Positions 1 to 8,028 of a stretch of 16,365 nt of DNA are shown piece after piece. The DNA is taken from the NCBI GenBank assembly GCA_023091735.1, contig JALKBU010001126.1:1-16365 (forward strand), read 5' to 3'. Origin of the DNA: Trichomonas tenax (taxonomy: Eukaryota > Parabasalia > Trichomonadida > Trichomonadidae). The notes below the pieces were generated by a model, which did not search any database, had not been told where the DNA came from, and saw nothing but the letters and a program-made list of their open reading frames with translations. Numbering within the stretch: position 1 is the first letter of the stretch; every line of letters begins with the position of its first letter. The translations under genes and the position numbers were made by a program.

Positions 1-142
1 GCTTTATATATCCACAGCATTTTAGATGGAAAAATTTTTCATTTGCCACCAAAATTAGACCTTAAATATTCATACTGGTGGAGAAAAATCGAGATGTTTG
101 AGTAGGCGTAGAAAATTCAGTGACGCCAAAAAGATCTGTAAT

Positions 143-342
143 CTTAAAACTTGAAAAACAAGATAATAAAGAGTGAAGATGAGAGTGTATGGCTTAGAGA
201 TCCATTCTATGTGTAAATTAGGGATTGATGTTAACTTGTAGATTATTATGAAAAATTATCAAACTTAAAACTTGAAAAACAGGATAATAAGGAGTGAAGA
301 TGACAGTGTTTGGCTGAGAGATTCATTCTGTGCGTAACTGAG
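143..342. repeat. Two direct copies of a 79-bp segment, period 121 bp
   Basis: Copy 1 (143-221) and copy 2 (264-342) both begin CTTAAAACTTGAAAAACA and continue through GTGAAGATGA, GGCT and CATTCT to a shared end near GTAA. I count roughly ten substitutions and no indel by eye, about 87% identity. They are separated by a 42-bp unrelated spacer. A weak echo of the opening, AACTTGAAAAATGAGTG, recurs near 485-501. Neither copy keeps an open frame. This could be a remnant of a dispersed repeat or a local duplication; nothing points to a function. Confidence 0.7.
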
Positions 343-551
343 TCTTGACAACTTTTTTTAATATTGCTTTGTATAGATCTGTCACATTGACCATTATTGT
401 AACTTTTCAACTGTAACTTTGTTACGGTCTCATCACTTTCCCACGAAAAAATGGACAAATCATCAAACTCAAATTTTTACTGCAAAAACTTGAAAAATGA
501 GTGTTTCATAATATGTGAAATTCGAATTCAACGACAAAAAGGCTAAAATTT

Positions 552-556
552 TCATA
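552..556 (+). promoter_or_regulatory. Probable Inr (TCATA) of the 565-1092 gene
   Basis: TCATA fits the trichomonad initiator consensus TCA(+1)Y(T/A). With +1 at A554 the 5' UTR would be 11 nt, within the usual very short trichomonad range. This is the only strong TCA match just upstream, and it supports the ATG at 565. Confidence 0.6.
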
Positions 557-564
557 AAAAACAA

Positions 565-1092
565 ATGAACGCTTTCCTCTCTTCGCTCGAAAGAAGTTTC
601 AACACGTTCAGTAAGTCGGCGGACGAGAAGAGAATGCAGCTCAGCGTGATAGATCAGCAGTTCAAGGACCTCGACAGAGAGGTCAAAAAGCAATTAAATG
701 AAACACCTAAATTCGTTAGTCGCACAGTTCCACATTCTTCCGCTGAAACTAGACCGATGACGATACAGAGAGCGAGAACCGCGGTGAGAAGGGGCCCAAA
801 AAAGACAACCAATCAGGAGCCTGTCATAAGACCTGCTCCGTATCCCGTCAAAAACTATATTCTGCCTGCCCAGCCTGTTTACGGTGCTGCGAGATACTAT
901 AAACCAGCGGCTAAGGAACATATTAGGAGAGAAGAAATGTTGGAAAGAATTGAACGCGAGAAATATCCGAATACAATAGAGTCCAAAACTTTCGCCGATG
1001 ATGGACCACAACTTGTTGTTACATCCAAATCTTATAACGCAGGAAGAAGGGCTTCAACTAATTCTATCGATGATTACTTCGATGCTATATAA
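565..1092 (+). CDS. Hypothetical protein, coiled-coil N-terminus, basic proline-rich middle
   Basis: I do not recognise this 175-residue protein. Residues 1-45 are charged and heptad-like (leucines and phenylalanines spaced through SLERSFNTF and DQQFKDLDREVKKQL), suggesting a short coiled coil. Residues about 50-115 are rich in Pro, Arg and Lys with several tyrosines and look disordered. A charged helix follows (RREEMLERIEREK). Near the end GRRAST (about 160-165) contains an RRxS motif of the kind phosphorylated by basophilic kinases such as PKA. There is no signal peptide or membrane segment. Codon use is balanced and unlike the flanking AT-rich DNA, and an Inr-like TCATA lies 11 nt upstream, so the gene is probably real. 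The stop codon sits in TATATAAAT, so it doubles as a stop-coupled TAAA poly(A) signal. Composition suggests a cytoskeletal or scaffold role, but that is a guess. Confidence 0.75.
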   Translation: MNAFLSSLERSFNTFSKSADEKRMQLSVIDQQFKDLDREVKKQLNETPKFVSRTVPHSSAETRPMTIQRARTAVRRGPKKTTNQEPVIRPAPYPVKNYILPAQPVYGAARYYKPAAKEHIRREEMLERIEREKYPNTIESKTFADDGPQLVVTSKSYNAGRRASTNSIDDYFDAI

Positions 1093-1763
1093 ATATGTTT
1101 GTATTATCAAAATCCACATCTAATTTCACTCAATTCGAATCACAAAAAATATGATTATTGCTTTGATCGAATTCTTTTATGTTTCACTTATTTGCTTCAA
1201 GTGGCAGTACTCTCTTATATTGAGAAAGCTAATTAATAGAAAAAATATATTTGATATATTTCTTTATAATGGGTATATATTCAATGAATTTCATGGCATT
1301 CGGCCTTCTAATACGTTACAATGTCTGTTTGTTTTCTTATAACAATCTCAAAATTGATTTTACTAAAGGTTCTATTTTCACAACTTAACATGCAAATATG
1401 AGTCAAGTAAAGAGATGTAATGATACGTTGAGTTAAATAAGTATATTACATTAGATTATAAATATTGTAGCATATCAATATTAAAACTATAATATACTCC
1501 TTGCGTGTAGCCCAATTACAGTGTGCAAGCTGTGATATCTCGTTTATAATAAAATACAATTTTATCTAGATTATGCATGTTAAGCATTCATTGTATAGCA
1601 TAGACAGAAGGAAGTCAAGAATTACACTATAGTTTTAAAGCTGAATATAGATAAGATGATGAACAGGAAGTCTGCGTCAAAATATGTTCTTTACGTGACA
1701 AATTGTCAGAAGTTAAATCACTTTTCTTGAAATATAACGAATTAATTTTTATATTCACAACAA
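1093..1763. other. AT-rich intergenic region
   Basis: About 670 bases with no supported gene. A 63-codon frame at 1151-1342 is rich in F, I, L and Y as expected of random AT-rich DNA. The last bases carry the Inr of the CK2 beta pseudogene. Confidence 0.6.
1755..1759 (+). promoter_or_regulatory. Probable Inr (TCACA) of the CK2 beta pseudogene
   Basis: TCACA matches TCA(+1)Y(T/A) and would give a 7-nt 5' UTR before the ATG at 1764. Its retention suggests that the locus was a standard gene until recently and may still be transcribed. Confidence 0.5.
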
Positions 1764-2390
1764 ATGATGAATCAAGAACAGTTGTACCCTAAAAATTGGA
1801 AGGAAGATTTCCTCAAAAGGCCCGAAAATGCATGGTTTCGTGCAATTCCAGATGATTATATTTTCGAACACTTCAATTTATACGGAATATAGGATGAAGA
1901 TGAGTGTAGATTTTCATATTTCGACCAAGACTTGCGTGTAATCACTAATACAAAGTCATTATCAAAACTTCCTGAATCAATACGAGACAGCGTAAGAAGA
2001 GAACTACCAATTCTTTACGGAAAAATTCATACGAGATTTATTATTTCACCGGAAGGAATTAAACAAGTCAAGGCAAAATATCTTAGACATGAATATGGAT
2101 TATGTCCAAGAGTCGGATGCCAAAATAAACCACTTTTGCCTATTGGTATAACTTGTTAACTCAAAAAGAGCAGAGTTAAAGGATATTGTCCAAGATGTTG
2201 AAGAGTTTATATTCCAAATCCTGTTGTTGAAATAGATGGCGGCTTTTTCGGGCCAAACTATCCATACATTATGGTAGATGAACTTAAAATTAGAGATAGA
2301 TATAAAGAATTTGAGCCATATGAGAGACATGCGTTTGGATATCGTGTATATGATCCATCAATTCACAGTGGAAAGCCAACTGAAGAATAG
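1764..2390 (+). pseudogene. Casein kinase 2 regulatory (beta) subunit, three in-frame nonsense codons
   Basis: Read in one frame, this 208-codon stretch is a CK2 beta homologue, the dimeric zinc-binding subunit that tunes the CK2 catalytic subunit. Family landmarks in order are WFRAIPDDYI..HFNLYG at the N-terminus (WFCxxxGNEFFCEVDEDYI..KFNLTG in animal CK2 beta), LYGKIHTRFIISPEGIKQV, then the Zn ribbon with CPRVGC followed by YCPRC, and finally DGGFFGPNYPYIMV and YEPYERHAFGYRVY-like text. All four Zn cysteines are present, and the spacing between PIG and YCP equals that of the animal protein. The acidic stretch usual before the helical core is reduced. Stops lie inside the frame: TAG 1890-1892, TAA 2157-2159, TGA 2199-2201; the terminal TAG is 2388-2390. 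There is no frameshift, so decay is by substitution only. Each stop could come from CAG, CAA or CGA by one C-to-T change. A recently dead paralogue is likeliest; assembly error or readthrough cannot be excluded. Confidence 0.88.
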
Positions 2391-3379
2391 TTGTATTTTT
2401 GTTAGCTATTTATAAATAAAGATTTATATATATATCAAATATCGCTGTAAATCTGTACATTACTAAACTTGGGCGATTTAAAATGATTGGTAATATATAA
2501 ATGCAAATGAACAAATCAGGATAAAATTGAAATTATAAAACTCATAATCAACCTTCTAGGATTGATGTACAGTCATTCTTAATTATGTATATCTATATTA
2601 TACTGTAATTAAATATTGGATCACATATTAAAGTTGCCAAAATCAAAACCAAGAGATTGAACGATATCAATCTAAAATTAAAAGTTTTGAAATGATTGGA
2701 AGCGTTTACTATCGATAATATCCGTTTACAATTTTAATGAATTTTTTTGGATCAATATTAACATTATTCACCTTAATGAGTTTGTGGTTATTCGTTTAAG
2801 AATCTATATATGACATTCAGATCCTCTAAATAGGTTGAAATAGGAAATAAAATTTAGAAATCTTTCCAAATGTCAAATGATCTCTAGAGTAGCATAGTAT
2901 TTAATTAAGCTATTCCGTTGCTTTTGTATTTTAGAAAAAGAATTGTCCCAAATTTAGAGATTTAAATCCAAATATTTTGCTATTACATTAATTTGTTTGA
3001 GAGTGATGCGAAAATGTCAGCACCACCAAAGAATGACCATTGGTCAACAACTTGGATCTTTACAGTAACCTAAATCATCCTCAAATACCGTAATAAAGAT
3101 GAAAACCACAAATATAGAGTTTCTATGGCCTTTTATTGTTATCTTTGATCTAAAATTTGCTTTTATAAATGACCGCGATCTAGAATTTGTAAACCATTCA
3201 AATCAACAAAAACCTAAAATATATGCTTCCTATACAATTCCGATTACAAAAATCACATAATAAAGTTTATCAGTTTTTCAATGGGAAAATGAAATATATG
3301 CTTTCTATGGTATGTAGATATTAAAAAAACAATAAAAATGAAGATTGTGATAACAATCGATCAAAAGGTGACATTTTAA
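2391..3379. other. AT-rich intergenic region
   Basis: Nearly 1 kb without a supported gene. A 19-codon frame at 3014-3073 (beginning MSAPPKNDHW) has more balanced codons than its surroundings and could be a gene scrap, but it is too short to call. The end contains the Rab promoter. Confidence 0.55.
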
Positions 3380-3976
3380 ATGACTGAAGAATTAAAATTT
3401 AAAGTTGTCTTTGTCGGCGATTCAACAGTCGGCAAAACATCAATCATTCACAACTATTTGAAACTCGACGGCGAGATCCCTTCAACTGTCGGTGCTGTAT
3501 CTACAAGGATTGACACAATTGTCAACGAAAAGCAGCTCCACCTTAGCGTGTGGGATACTGCCGGCCAGGAAACATTCCGCAACTTGGTCCCTGTCTACGC
3601 AAAAGGAGCGAATGCCGCTGTTATCGTTTTCGATCAGTCTAATAAGATGACATACGAGCACGTATCTGGATGGTACGAATATTTGCAACAGCACGTTGGA
3701 GATATCATTATCATCGTTGCCCAGAATAAATGCGATCTTGAATCTCAAGTTAATGCTGCAGAAGTCTTCCAATGGGCAGAAGAACATCACTTACAGATAA
3801 TCTCTACATCAGCAAAGGATGGAACAGGAGTTTCTTCACTTTTCGAAATCCTTTCCAAAGCACTTTATGATTCTGTTTTCAATCATGATGAAGATGTAGT
3901 AATTTCTGAACAGCCACCGACTGTTAACCTTCATGAGGAGAAAAAGGAGTCTCAACAAAAGAAAGGCTGCTGCTAA
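3380..3976 (+). CDS. Rab-family small GTPase
   Basis: A complete 198-residue Rab protein, a GTP-dependent switch that recruits effectors to endomembranes in vesicle traffic. All nucleotide-binding motifs are visible: P-loop GDSTVGKTS (13-21), switch I around 30-42 with T36, WDTAGQE (58-64) at switch II, NKCD (116-119) and SAK (144-146). The protein ends KKGCC, a CC motif for double geranylgeranylation, so it should be membrane-anchored. The Gln of DTAGQE is kept, so GTP hydrolysis should be normal. Switch I has STVGAV rather than the classical TIGxxF, and the inter-switch region is divergent, so I do not assign a Rab number. Trichomonads carry very large Rab families. The start is the first codon of the conserved K-x-V-x-GD core with a usual four-residue lead. 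The stop is TAAG; the nearest TAAA is 31 nt further on. Confidence 0.95.
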   Translation: MTEELKFKVVFVGDSTVGKTSIIHNYLKLDGEIPSTVGAVSTRIDTIVNEKQLHLSVWDTAGQETFRNLVPVYAKGANAAVIVFDQSNKMTYEHVSGWYEYLQQHVGDIIIIVAQNKCDLESQVNAAEVFQWAEEHHLQIISTSAKDGTGVSSLFEILSKALYDSVFNHDEDVVISEQPPTVNLHEEKKESQQKKGCC

Positions 3977-4916
3977 GTTTACTTTCTTTCTACAGAATTG
4001 TTTTATTAAATTCGAACAGGCAAATAAAGTTACCGGTGATCGTCCGTTTGGCGTTAAACATAATAATAAATCTCTTTAAATGTATATGAATTAAGTCGGT
4101 ACCGTCTATATTTTATTTGATGATTTATAAATGTTATATAATTATGTTATAATGCAGTCCATGGGTTCGCTGTCAATATGTATACTATTGTATCAATATA
4201 AAACAAGATTATGGCATTGTCGAATTTTGGCCAGGTATAATTATTCTGCAAAAGTCACCCTAGCATCGTAAGAAACAATATCCCATTATGGCATATGATC
4301 ATATGTTCATTGATGTCAGTATACAGCCTTTGAATGACATTGAGATCCCAATATTACTCAAAGAACTACGGTACCATGTTCCAATGACTCAGAATTGATC
4401 ATCTTTATATGAAATTCTGCTCATATTTGGAATTCAATATGTTTTATCAATTATCAAGCATAATATGTGTACATGCTATGATTTATCATGTGGCATATGT
4501 TACTTCTGATTTTTATTAATATTTGTTGAAGAAAAATATGAATAACACACTCAATGAGTTTGATCAAACCAACAACGTCAAAAAAAACTGTGTTTCATTT
4601 ATGTTTGAATGAAATCAATAATACACTTGTTCTATGTATGCGTATGTAAATATCTAAATCTTTCAAAAACACTTCATAAAAAGAAATATTTGATCAATTT
4701 CATAAAATCAAATATAGATTCATTTCATTAAATATATTTGATATATGAAACCCAAGGATTACATTTTTCTTTATTAGAAGCTCATCTAAAAGTTTCAAAT
4801 ATGAAATATAACATATTTTTCATTAGAATGAGATATTCTTTTATTTAACATTGCAATAGCTTTAAAATTGCAGTGTTGTTCTATTTTAAGTCAAATATGA
4901 CATAATTTATATTTGC
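3977..4916. other. AT-rich intergenic region
   Basis: About 940 bases. A TAAA at 4007-4010 is a plausible poly(A) signal for the Rab gene. The rest is simple AT-rich DNA with many ATATTTGATATAT-like words; I see no gene, RNA gene or clear repeat array. Confidence 0.55.
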
Positions 4917-5648
4917 ATGTCGAGTGATTCAAATCATTCGGAGCAAGTTTCAAATACATTATATATAAACAGAATCAACGACAATGTCAGTATCAACCAA
5001 TTGATTTTACACGTATTTGCTTACTTTTCTCCTTATGGACAAATAATTGATATTTCTGCGAGCAAAGCAATCAAAAAAAGAGGCCAAGCATGGGTCACTT
5101 ATCAGAACATAGAGAGCGCAATCAATGCAAAACGAGATTTAAACGGAATTTATATTTTTTCGACTCCAATAAACATTCAATTCGCTAAAAAACGTAATGT
5201 GAACACACTAAAACTCAATGGCACATACAATCCGTATGGTCGTCCCAAAGAAAAAATACAAGAAGAAGAAATTCGAAAACTCACAACAGGACCAATCCCT
5301 TATCACTGGGATATTGATATGGCCGGAAATGAAGAAGATATTACTGAACTTGTTAAGCCCATTGTACAGAAAATTATGCAAGAAGTTGCTGAAGAAACAC
5401 CAAAAATTACTTTGCAAGCTCCAAACAAGATATTATTCATTCAAAACATTCCTGTCGAAACAGACAAAGAAGTTCTCGATTTTCTTTTCGGTCAAATTCC
5501 TGGTTTTGTCGAAGTTCGTACTTCACCCGGTCTTAAAACAATTGCATTTGCTGAGTATGAAAACGAAGAGATGGCTGCTGTGGCCATGAGAGAATTCAAT
5601 GGATTCGAAATCGAAGATCATAGATTAACAATTCAATTCTCAAAGTAA
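4917..5648 (+). CDS. U1A/U2B''/SNF-family spliceosomal protein with two RRMs
   Basis: A complete 243-residue protein of the U1A/U2B'' (Drosophila SNF) family, which binds stem-loops of U1 and/or U2 snRNA. RRM1 (about 13-92) has RNP2 LYINRI (15-20) and RNP1 RGQAWVTY (55-62), close to the family's RGQAFVIF, followed by the family-typical INIQFAKK and a KLNGTY segment after the domain. A charged linker follows (about 105-168), rich in Glu and Lys. RRM2 (170-243) has RNP2 ILFIQNIP, then FGQIPGFVEVR and RNP1-like GLKTIAFAEY, and ends at FSK as in U1A. One aromatic at RNP1 is Trp (W59) instead of Phe. Length is close to animal U2B'' (about 225). Separate U1A and U2B'' cannot be told apart here. The stop is followed by TAAA at 5668-5671. 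This fits an organism that still splices, as the intron in the ankyrin gene suggests. Confidence 0.93.
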   Translation: MSSDSNHSEQVSNTLYINRINDNVSINQLILHVFAYFSPYGQIIDISASKAIKKRGQAWVTYQNIESAINAKRDLNGIYIFSTPINIQFAKKRNVNTLKLNGTYNPYGRPKEKIQEEEIRKLTTGPIPYHWDIDMAGNEEDITELVKPIVQKIMQEVAEETPKITLQAPNKILFIQNIPVETDKEVLDFLFGQIPGFVEVRTSPGLKTIAFAEYENEEMAAVAMREFNGFEIEDHRLTIQFSK

Positions 5649-6384
5649 TTATATTGTACATTAATAATAAATCACTGTGTTTATAGTCTTGAATATCAAA
5701 TGGCTCTATTCCAAGATATATTATTTAATTTTTAATCTATTTTTGCTAATGACTTCCAATCGAGGAAAGCAGGCTTGTTGATAAATAGAAATAGACTGAT
5801 AGCAAATTATTTTTTATGAAGAAATAAAATTTTGAAAACTAAGCCCGGCTGTATTACAGATATCAGTAAATTTGTTAATGCTTTTTATCTACATGACATA
5901 TAAGTTTCAAATTTGAAGAAAATAATATTCTTAACAAATATTAAGTTAAATCGTAGCATAAGTAATATGCCTATATAATGATACTTGTAAATTGATAATA
6001 TCCAAAATAGCAAGTCCTGATGTTGAGATTTGACATTTTAAAAATCCTGTTATTATGGTAAAATCGGTCTGTGTGCATGAAACCGTAATGGCAAAGAGTA
6101 ATATATTGGATTAATGAAGCATAAAAACGCCTATTATGTATATTTGATATGGGAAAAAATCGATTGACAGCCATTAAACTAAAATCGATGCTGAAACCTG
6201 CATTTATAAATAGTGTTTGTCATATTTTTATTGTAAACGACGATTAATTACGTATCGACTAAATATGCGGATATTTTTTTCGCGAATTCTTCACCAACAC
6301 AGTGTCTAAAGGCTGGTGAATGGGAAAATATAAATTTATTCATCAATAAAGCCTGTTTTTACCTAAAATAAAAAAACATGGAAT
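5649..6384. other. Convergent intergenic region between the RRM gene and HCP
   Basis: Both neighbouring genes end into this 736-base stretch. No gene is supported. A small inverted repeat TTCACCA (6290-6296) / TGGTGAA (6314-6320) with a 17-nt loop lies about 65-95 nt beyond the HCP stop; it may be chance or a 3'-end structure. Confidence 0.5.
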
Positions 6385-8013
6385 TTATCCCATGATATCC
6401 TTGACGTCGTCCTCAACGGAGCCGATTCCCTTGATTCCGAAGTTCTTAACGAGAACGTCGACGACGTTTGGAGAAAGGAATCCTGGGATTGTTGGACCAA
6501 CGCGGATATTCTTGAATCCGAGTGCGAGGAGAGCGAGGAGAACGCAGACAGCCTTCTGCTCGTACCAGGCGATGTCGAAAGCGATTGGAAGCTTGTTGAC
6601 ATCATCTAAGCCGAAGACTTCCTTAAGCTTGAGGGCGATGACAGCAAGTGAGTATGAGTCATTGCATTGACCAGCATCGATGACACGTGGGATGCCCTCG
6701 ATGTCATCAAGTACGAGCTTGTTGTAGCGGTACTTGGCGCAGCCGGCTGTGAGGATCAATGTCTCCTTTGGAAGAGACTTAGCGACCTTTGTGAAGTAGT
6801 CTCTCTCCTTGTGGCGGCCATCGCAACCACCCATGCAGACGAACTTCTTGATCTTGCCAGCCTTGACTAACTCGACGATCTTGTCAGCGACAGCGAGGAC
6901 CTGGTCGTGAGCGCAGCCGACTGTGACTTCGCCTGTATCGAGCTGTGTTGGTGGAGCACACTTCTTGGCCTGCTCGATGATTGGTGAGAAGTCCTTGTGT
7001 GCCAATGGGTCGGCGCGATCTTGGATGTGCTTGAGATCTGGCCAGCCGACAGCGCCTGTTGTCCAGATGCGATCCTTGTACTCCTTCTTGACTGGGACGA
7101 TGCAGTTTGTTGTCATGAGGATTGGGCCGTTGAATGGGCCGAATTCCTTGTCCTGAAGCCACCAAGAGCCACCGTAGTTGCCGACGAGGTGTGGGTACTT
7201 CTTGAAGAATGGATAGCCGTGAGCTGGGAGCATTTCACCATGTGTGTAGACATCGATGCCTGTTCCCTTTGTCTGCTCAAGGAGATCCTCAAGATCTCTG
7301 AGGTCGTGGCCGGAAACGAGGATGCCTGGCCTCTTGCCGACGGAAAGCTTGACCTTTGTCATCTCTGGCTTGCCGTATTTGCCTGTGTTGGCCTTGTCAA
7401 GTAGGGCCATAGCCTTGGCGCAGTATGAACCTGTCTCGAGTGTGAGGGCGATGAGCTTGTTGATGTCTTCCTCGTGGGAAAGCTTGGCGAGTGTTCTAGC
7501 TTCCCAGCCGTAGATCTCGTCGTCATAAACGCCAATAATAGCGGCATGATCGAGGTAGGCGGCCATGCCCTTAATGCCGTAGAGGATCATTTCACGGAGT
7601 GAAACGACATCTGGGTTTGGATGTGAGTTAACGCCGAGAGGAGCAACGACTGTATCCTTTGTGAGCTTAGCCTTGACCTCCTTGCAGAAGTCGAGGTGGT
7701 TCTTGAGGGCTTTGTCATCGAAGTTGGCGTTTGTGATTGTCATGAAGAGTGTCTTGTTGAGTAAGCAGCCCATCTCTGTTGTGACAACCTTTTCCTCGAG
7801 AGTGGCGGAGATCTCCTTGCAGATCTGGACCATCTCATCCTCGATGTTGGCTGTGGAAGCCTGCTTTCCGCAGACGCCCTTCCTTGTGCATCCTGTGTTG
7901 TTGTTTGTCTCCTGGCACTGGAAGCAGAACATCTTCTCACCAGTGCGGAGGTGCTTCATGGCATCTGTCTTGAAAAGACTGAGTGTGGACTTGCCTTGTG
8001 TGGATGTAAGCAT
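6385..8013 (-). CDS. hcp: Hybrid cluster protein (hydroxylamine/NO reductase type), probably hydrogenosomal
   Basis: A complete 542-residue HCP, a redox enzyme carrying a [4Fe-4S] and a hybrid Fe-S-O cluster and linked to reduction of hydroxylamine and nitric oxide. The N-terminal cluster motif is C30-x2-C33-x8-C42-x5-C48, the class I pattern. Hybrid-cluster ligands are all present: H236, E260, C304, C397 (the likely persulfide Cys), C425, C450, E485 and K487; their spacing matches the Desulfovibrio enzyme almost exactly. Residues 1-27 ([14 protein letters not shown]...R) precede the usual MFCFQCQ start and begin with ML, are Ser/Thr-rich and contain an Arg near the end, like short hydrogenosomal presequences. 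Codons are strongly biased to G/C-ending forms, unlike all neighbours, which suggests high expression. HCP genes of anaerobic protists are thought to be of bacterial origin. The stop lies in TAAA, a stop-coupled poly(A) signal. Confidence 0.96.
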   Translation of the reverse strand: MLTSTQGKSTLSLFKTDAMKHLRTGEKMFCFQCQETNNNTGCTRKGVCGKQASTANIEDEMVQICKEISATLEEKVVTTEMGCLLNKTLFMTITNANFDDKALKNHLDFCKEVKAKLTKDTVVAPLGVNSHPNPDVVSLREMILYGIKGMAAYLDHAAIIGVYDDEIYGWEARTLAKLSHEEDINKLIALTLETGSYCAKAMALLDKANTGKYGKPEMTKVKLSVGKRPGILVSGHDLRDLEDLLEQTKGTGIDVYTHGEMLPAHGYPFFKKYPHLVGNYGGSWWLQDKEFGPFNGPILMTTNCIVPVKKEYKDRIWTTGAVGWPDLKHIQDRADPLAHKDFSPIIEQAKKCAPPTQLDTGEVTVGCAHDQVLAVADKIVELVKAGKIKKFVCMGGCDGRHKERDYFTKVAKSLPKETLILTAGCAKYRYNKLVLDDIEGIPRVIDAGQCNDSYSLAVIALKLKEVFGLDDVNKLPIAFDIAWYEQKAVCVLLALLALGFKNIRVGPTIPGFLSPNVVDVLVKNFGIKGIGSVEDDVKDIMG

Positions 8014-8023
8014 AAAAATGCTA

Positions 8024-8028
8024 TGTGA
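8024..8028 (-). promoter_or_regulatory. Probable Inr (TCACA on the minus strand) of HCP
   Basis: On the minus strand TTCACATAG lies just before the HCP ATG. With +1 at the complement of 8026 the 5' UTR is 13 nt. The match to the trichomonad Inr is exact and supports the upstream ATG, and so the leader, as the real start rather than the internal Met28. Confidence 0.65.

Larger units (their letters stand above)
1..564. other. AT-rich left flank, no gene recognised
   Basis: No coding region could be supported here. The stretch holds a duplicated 79-bp segment (143-221 and 264-342, described separately) and the promoter of the gene that starts at 565. Short reading frames on the minus strand are low-complexity and run against the promoter and body of that gene. 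Confidence 0.6.

Noticed and set aside
469..1011. Minus-strand frames opposite the 565-1092 gene
   Set aside because: They are antisense to a better-supported gene, with no promoter motif and poor composition.
1151..1342. 63-codon hydrophobic frame
   Set aside because: Composition is that of random AT-rich DNA; no Inr at a proper distance and no recognisable motif.
3014..3073. Short frame beginning MSAPPKNDHW
   Set aside because: Only 19 codons before a stop, with no continuation in any frame that I could follow; at most a gene scrap.
3482..3790. Minus-strand frame within the Rab gene
   Set aside because: Shadow of the Rab coding sequence.
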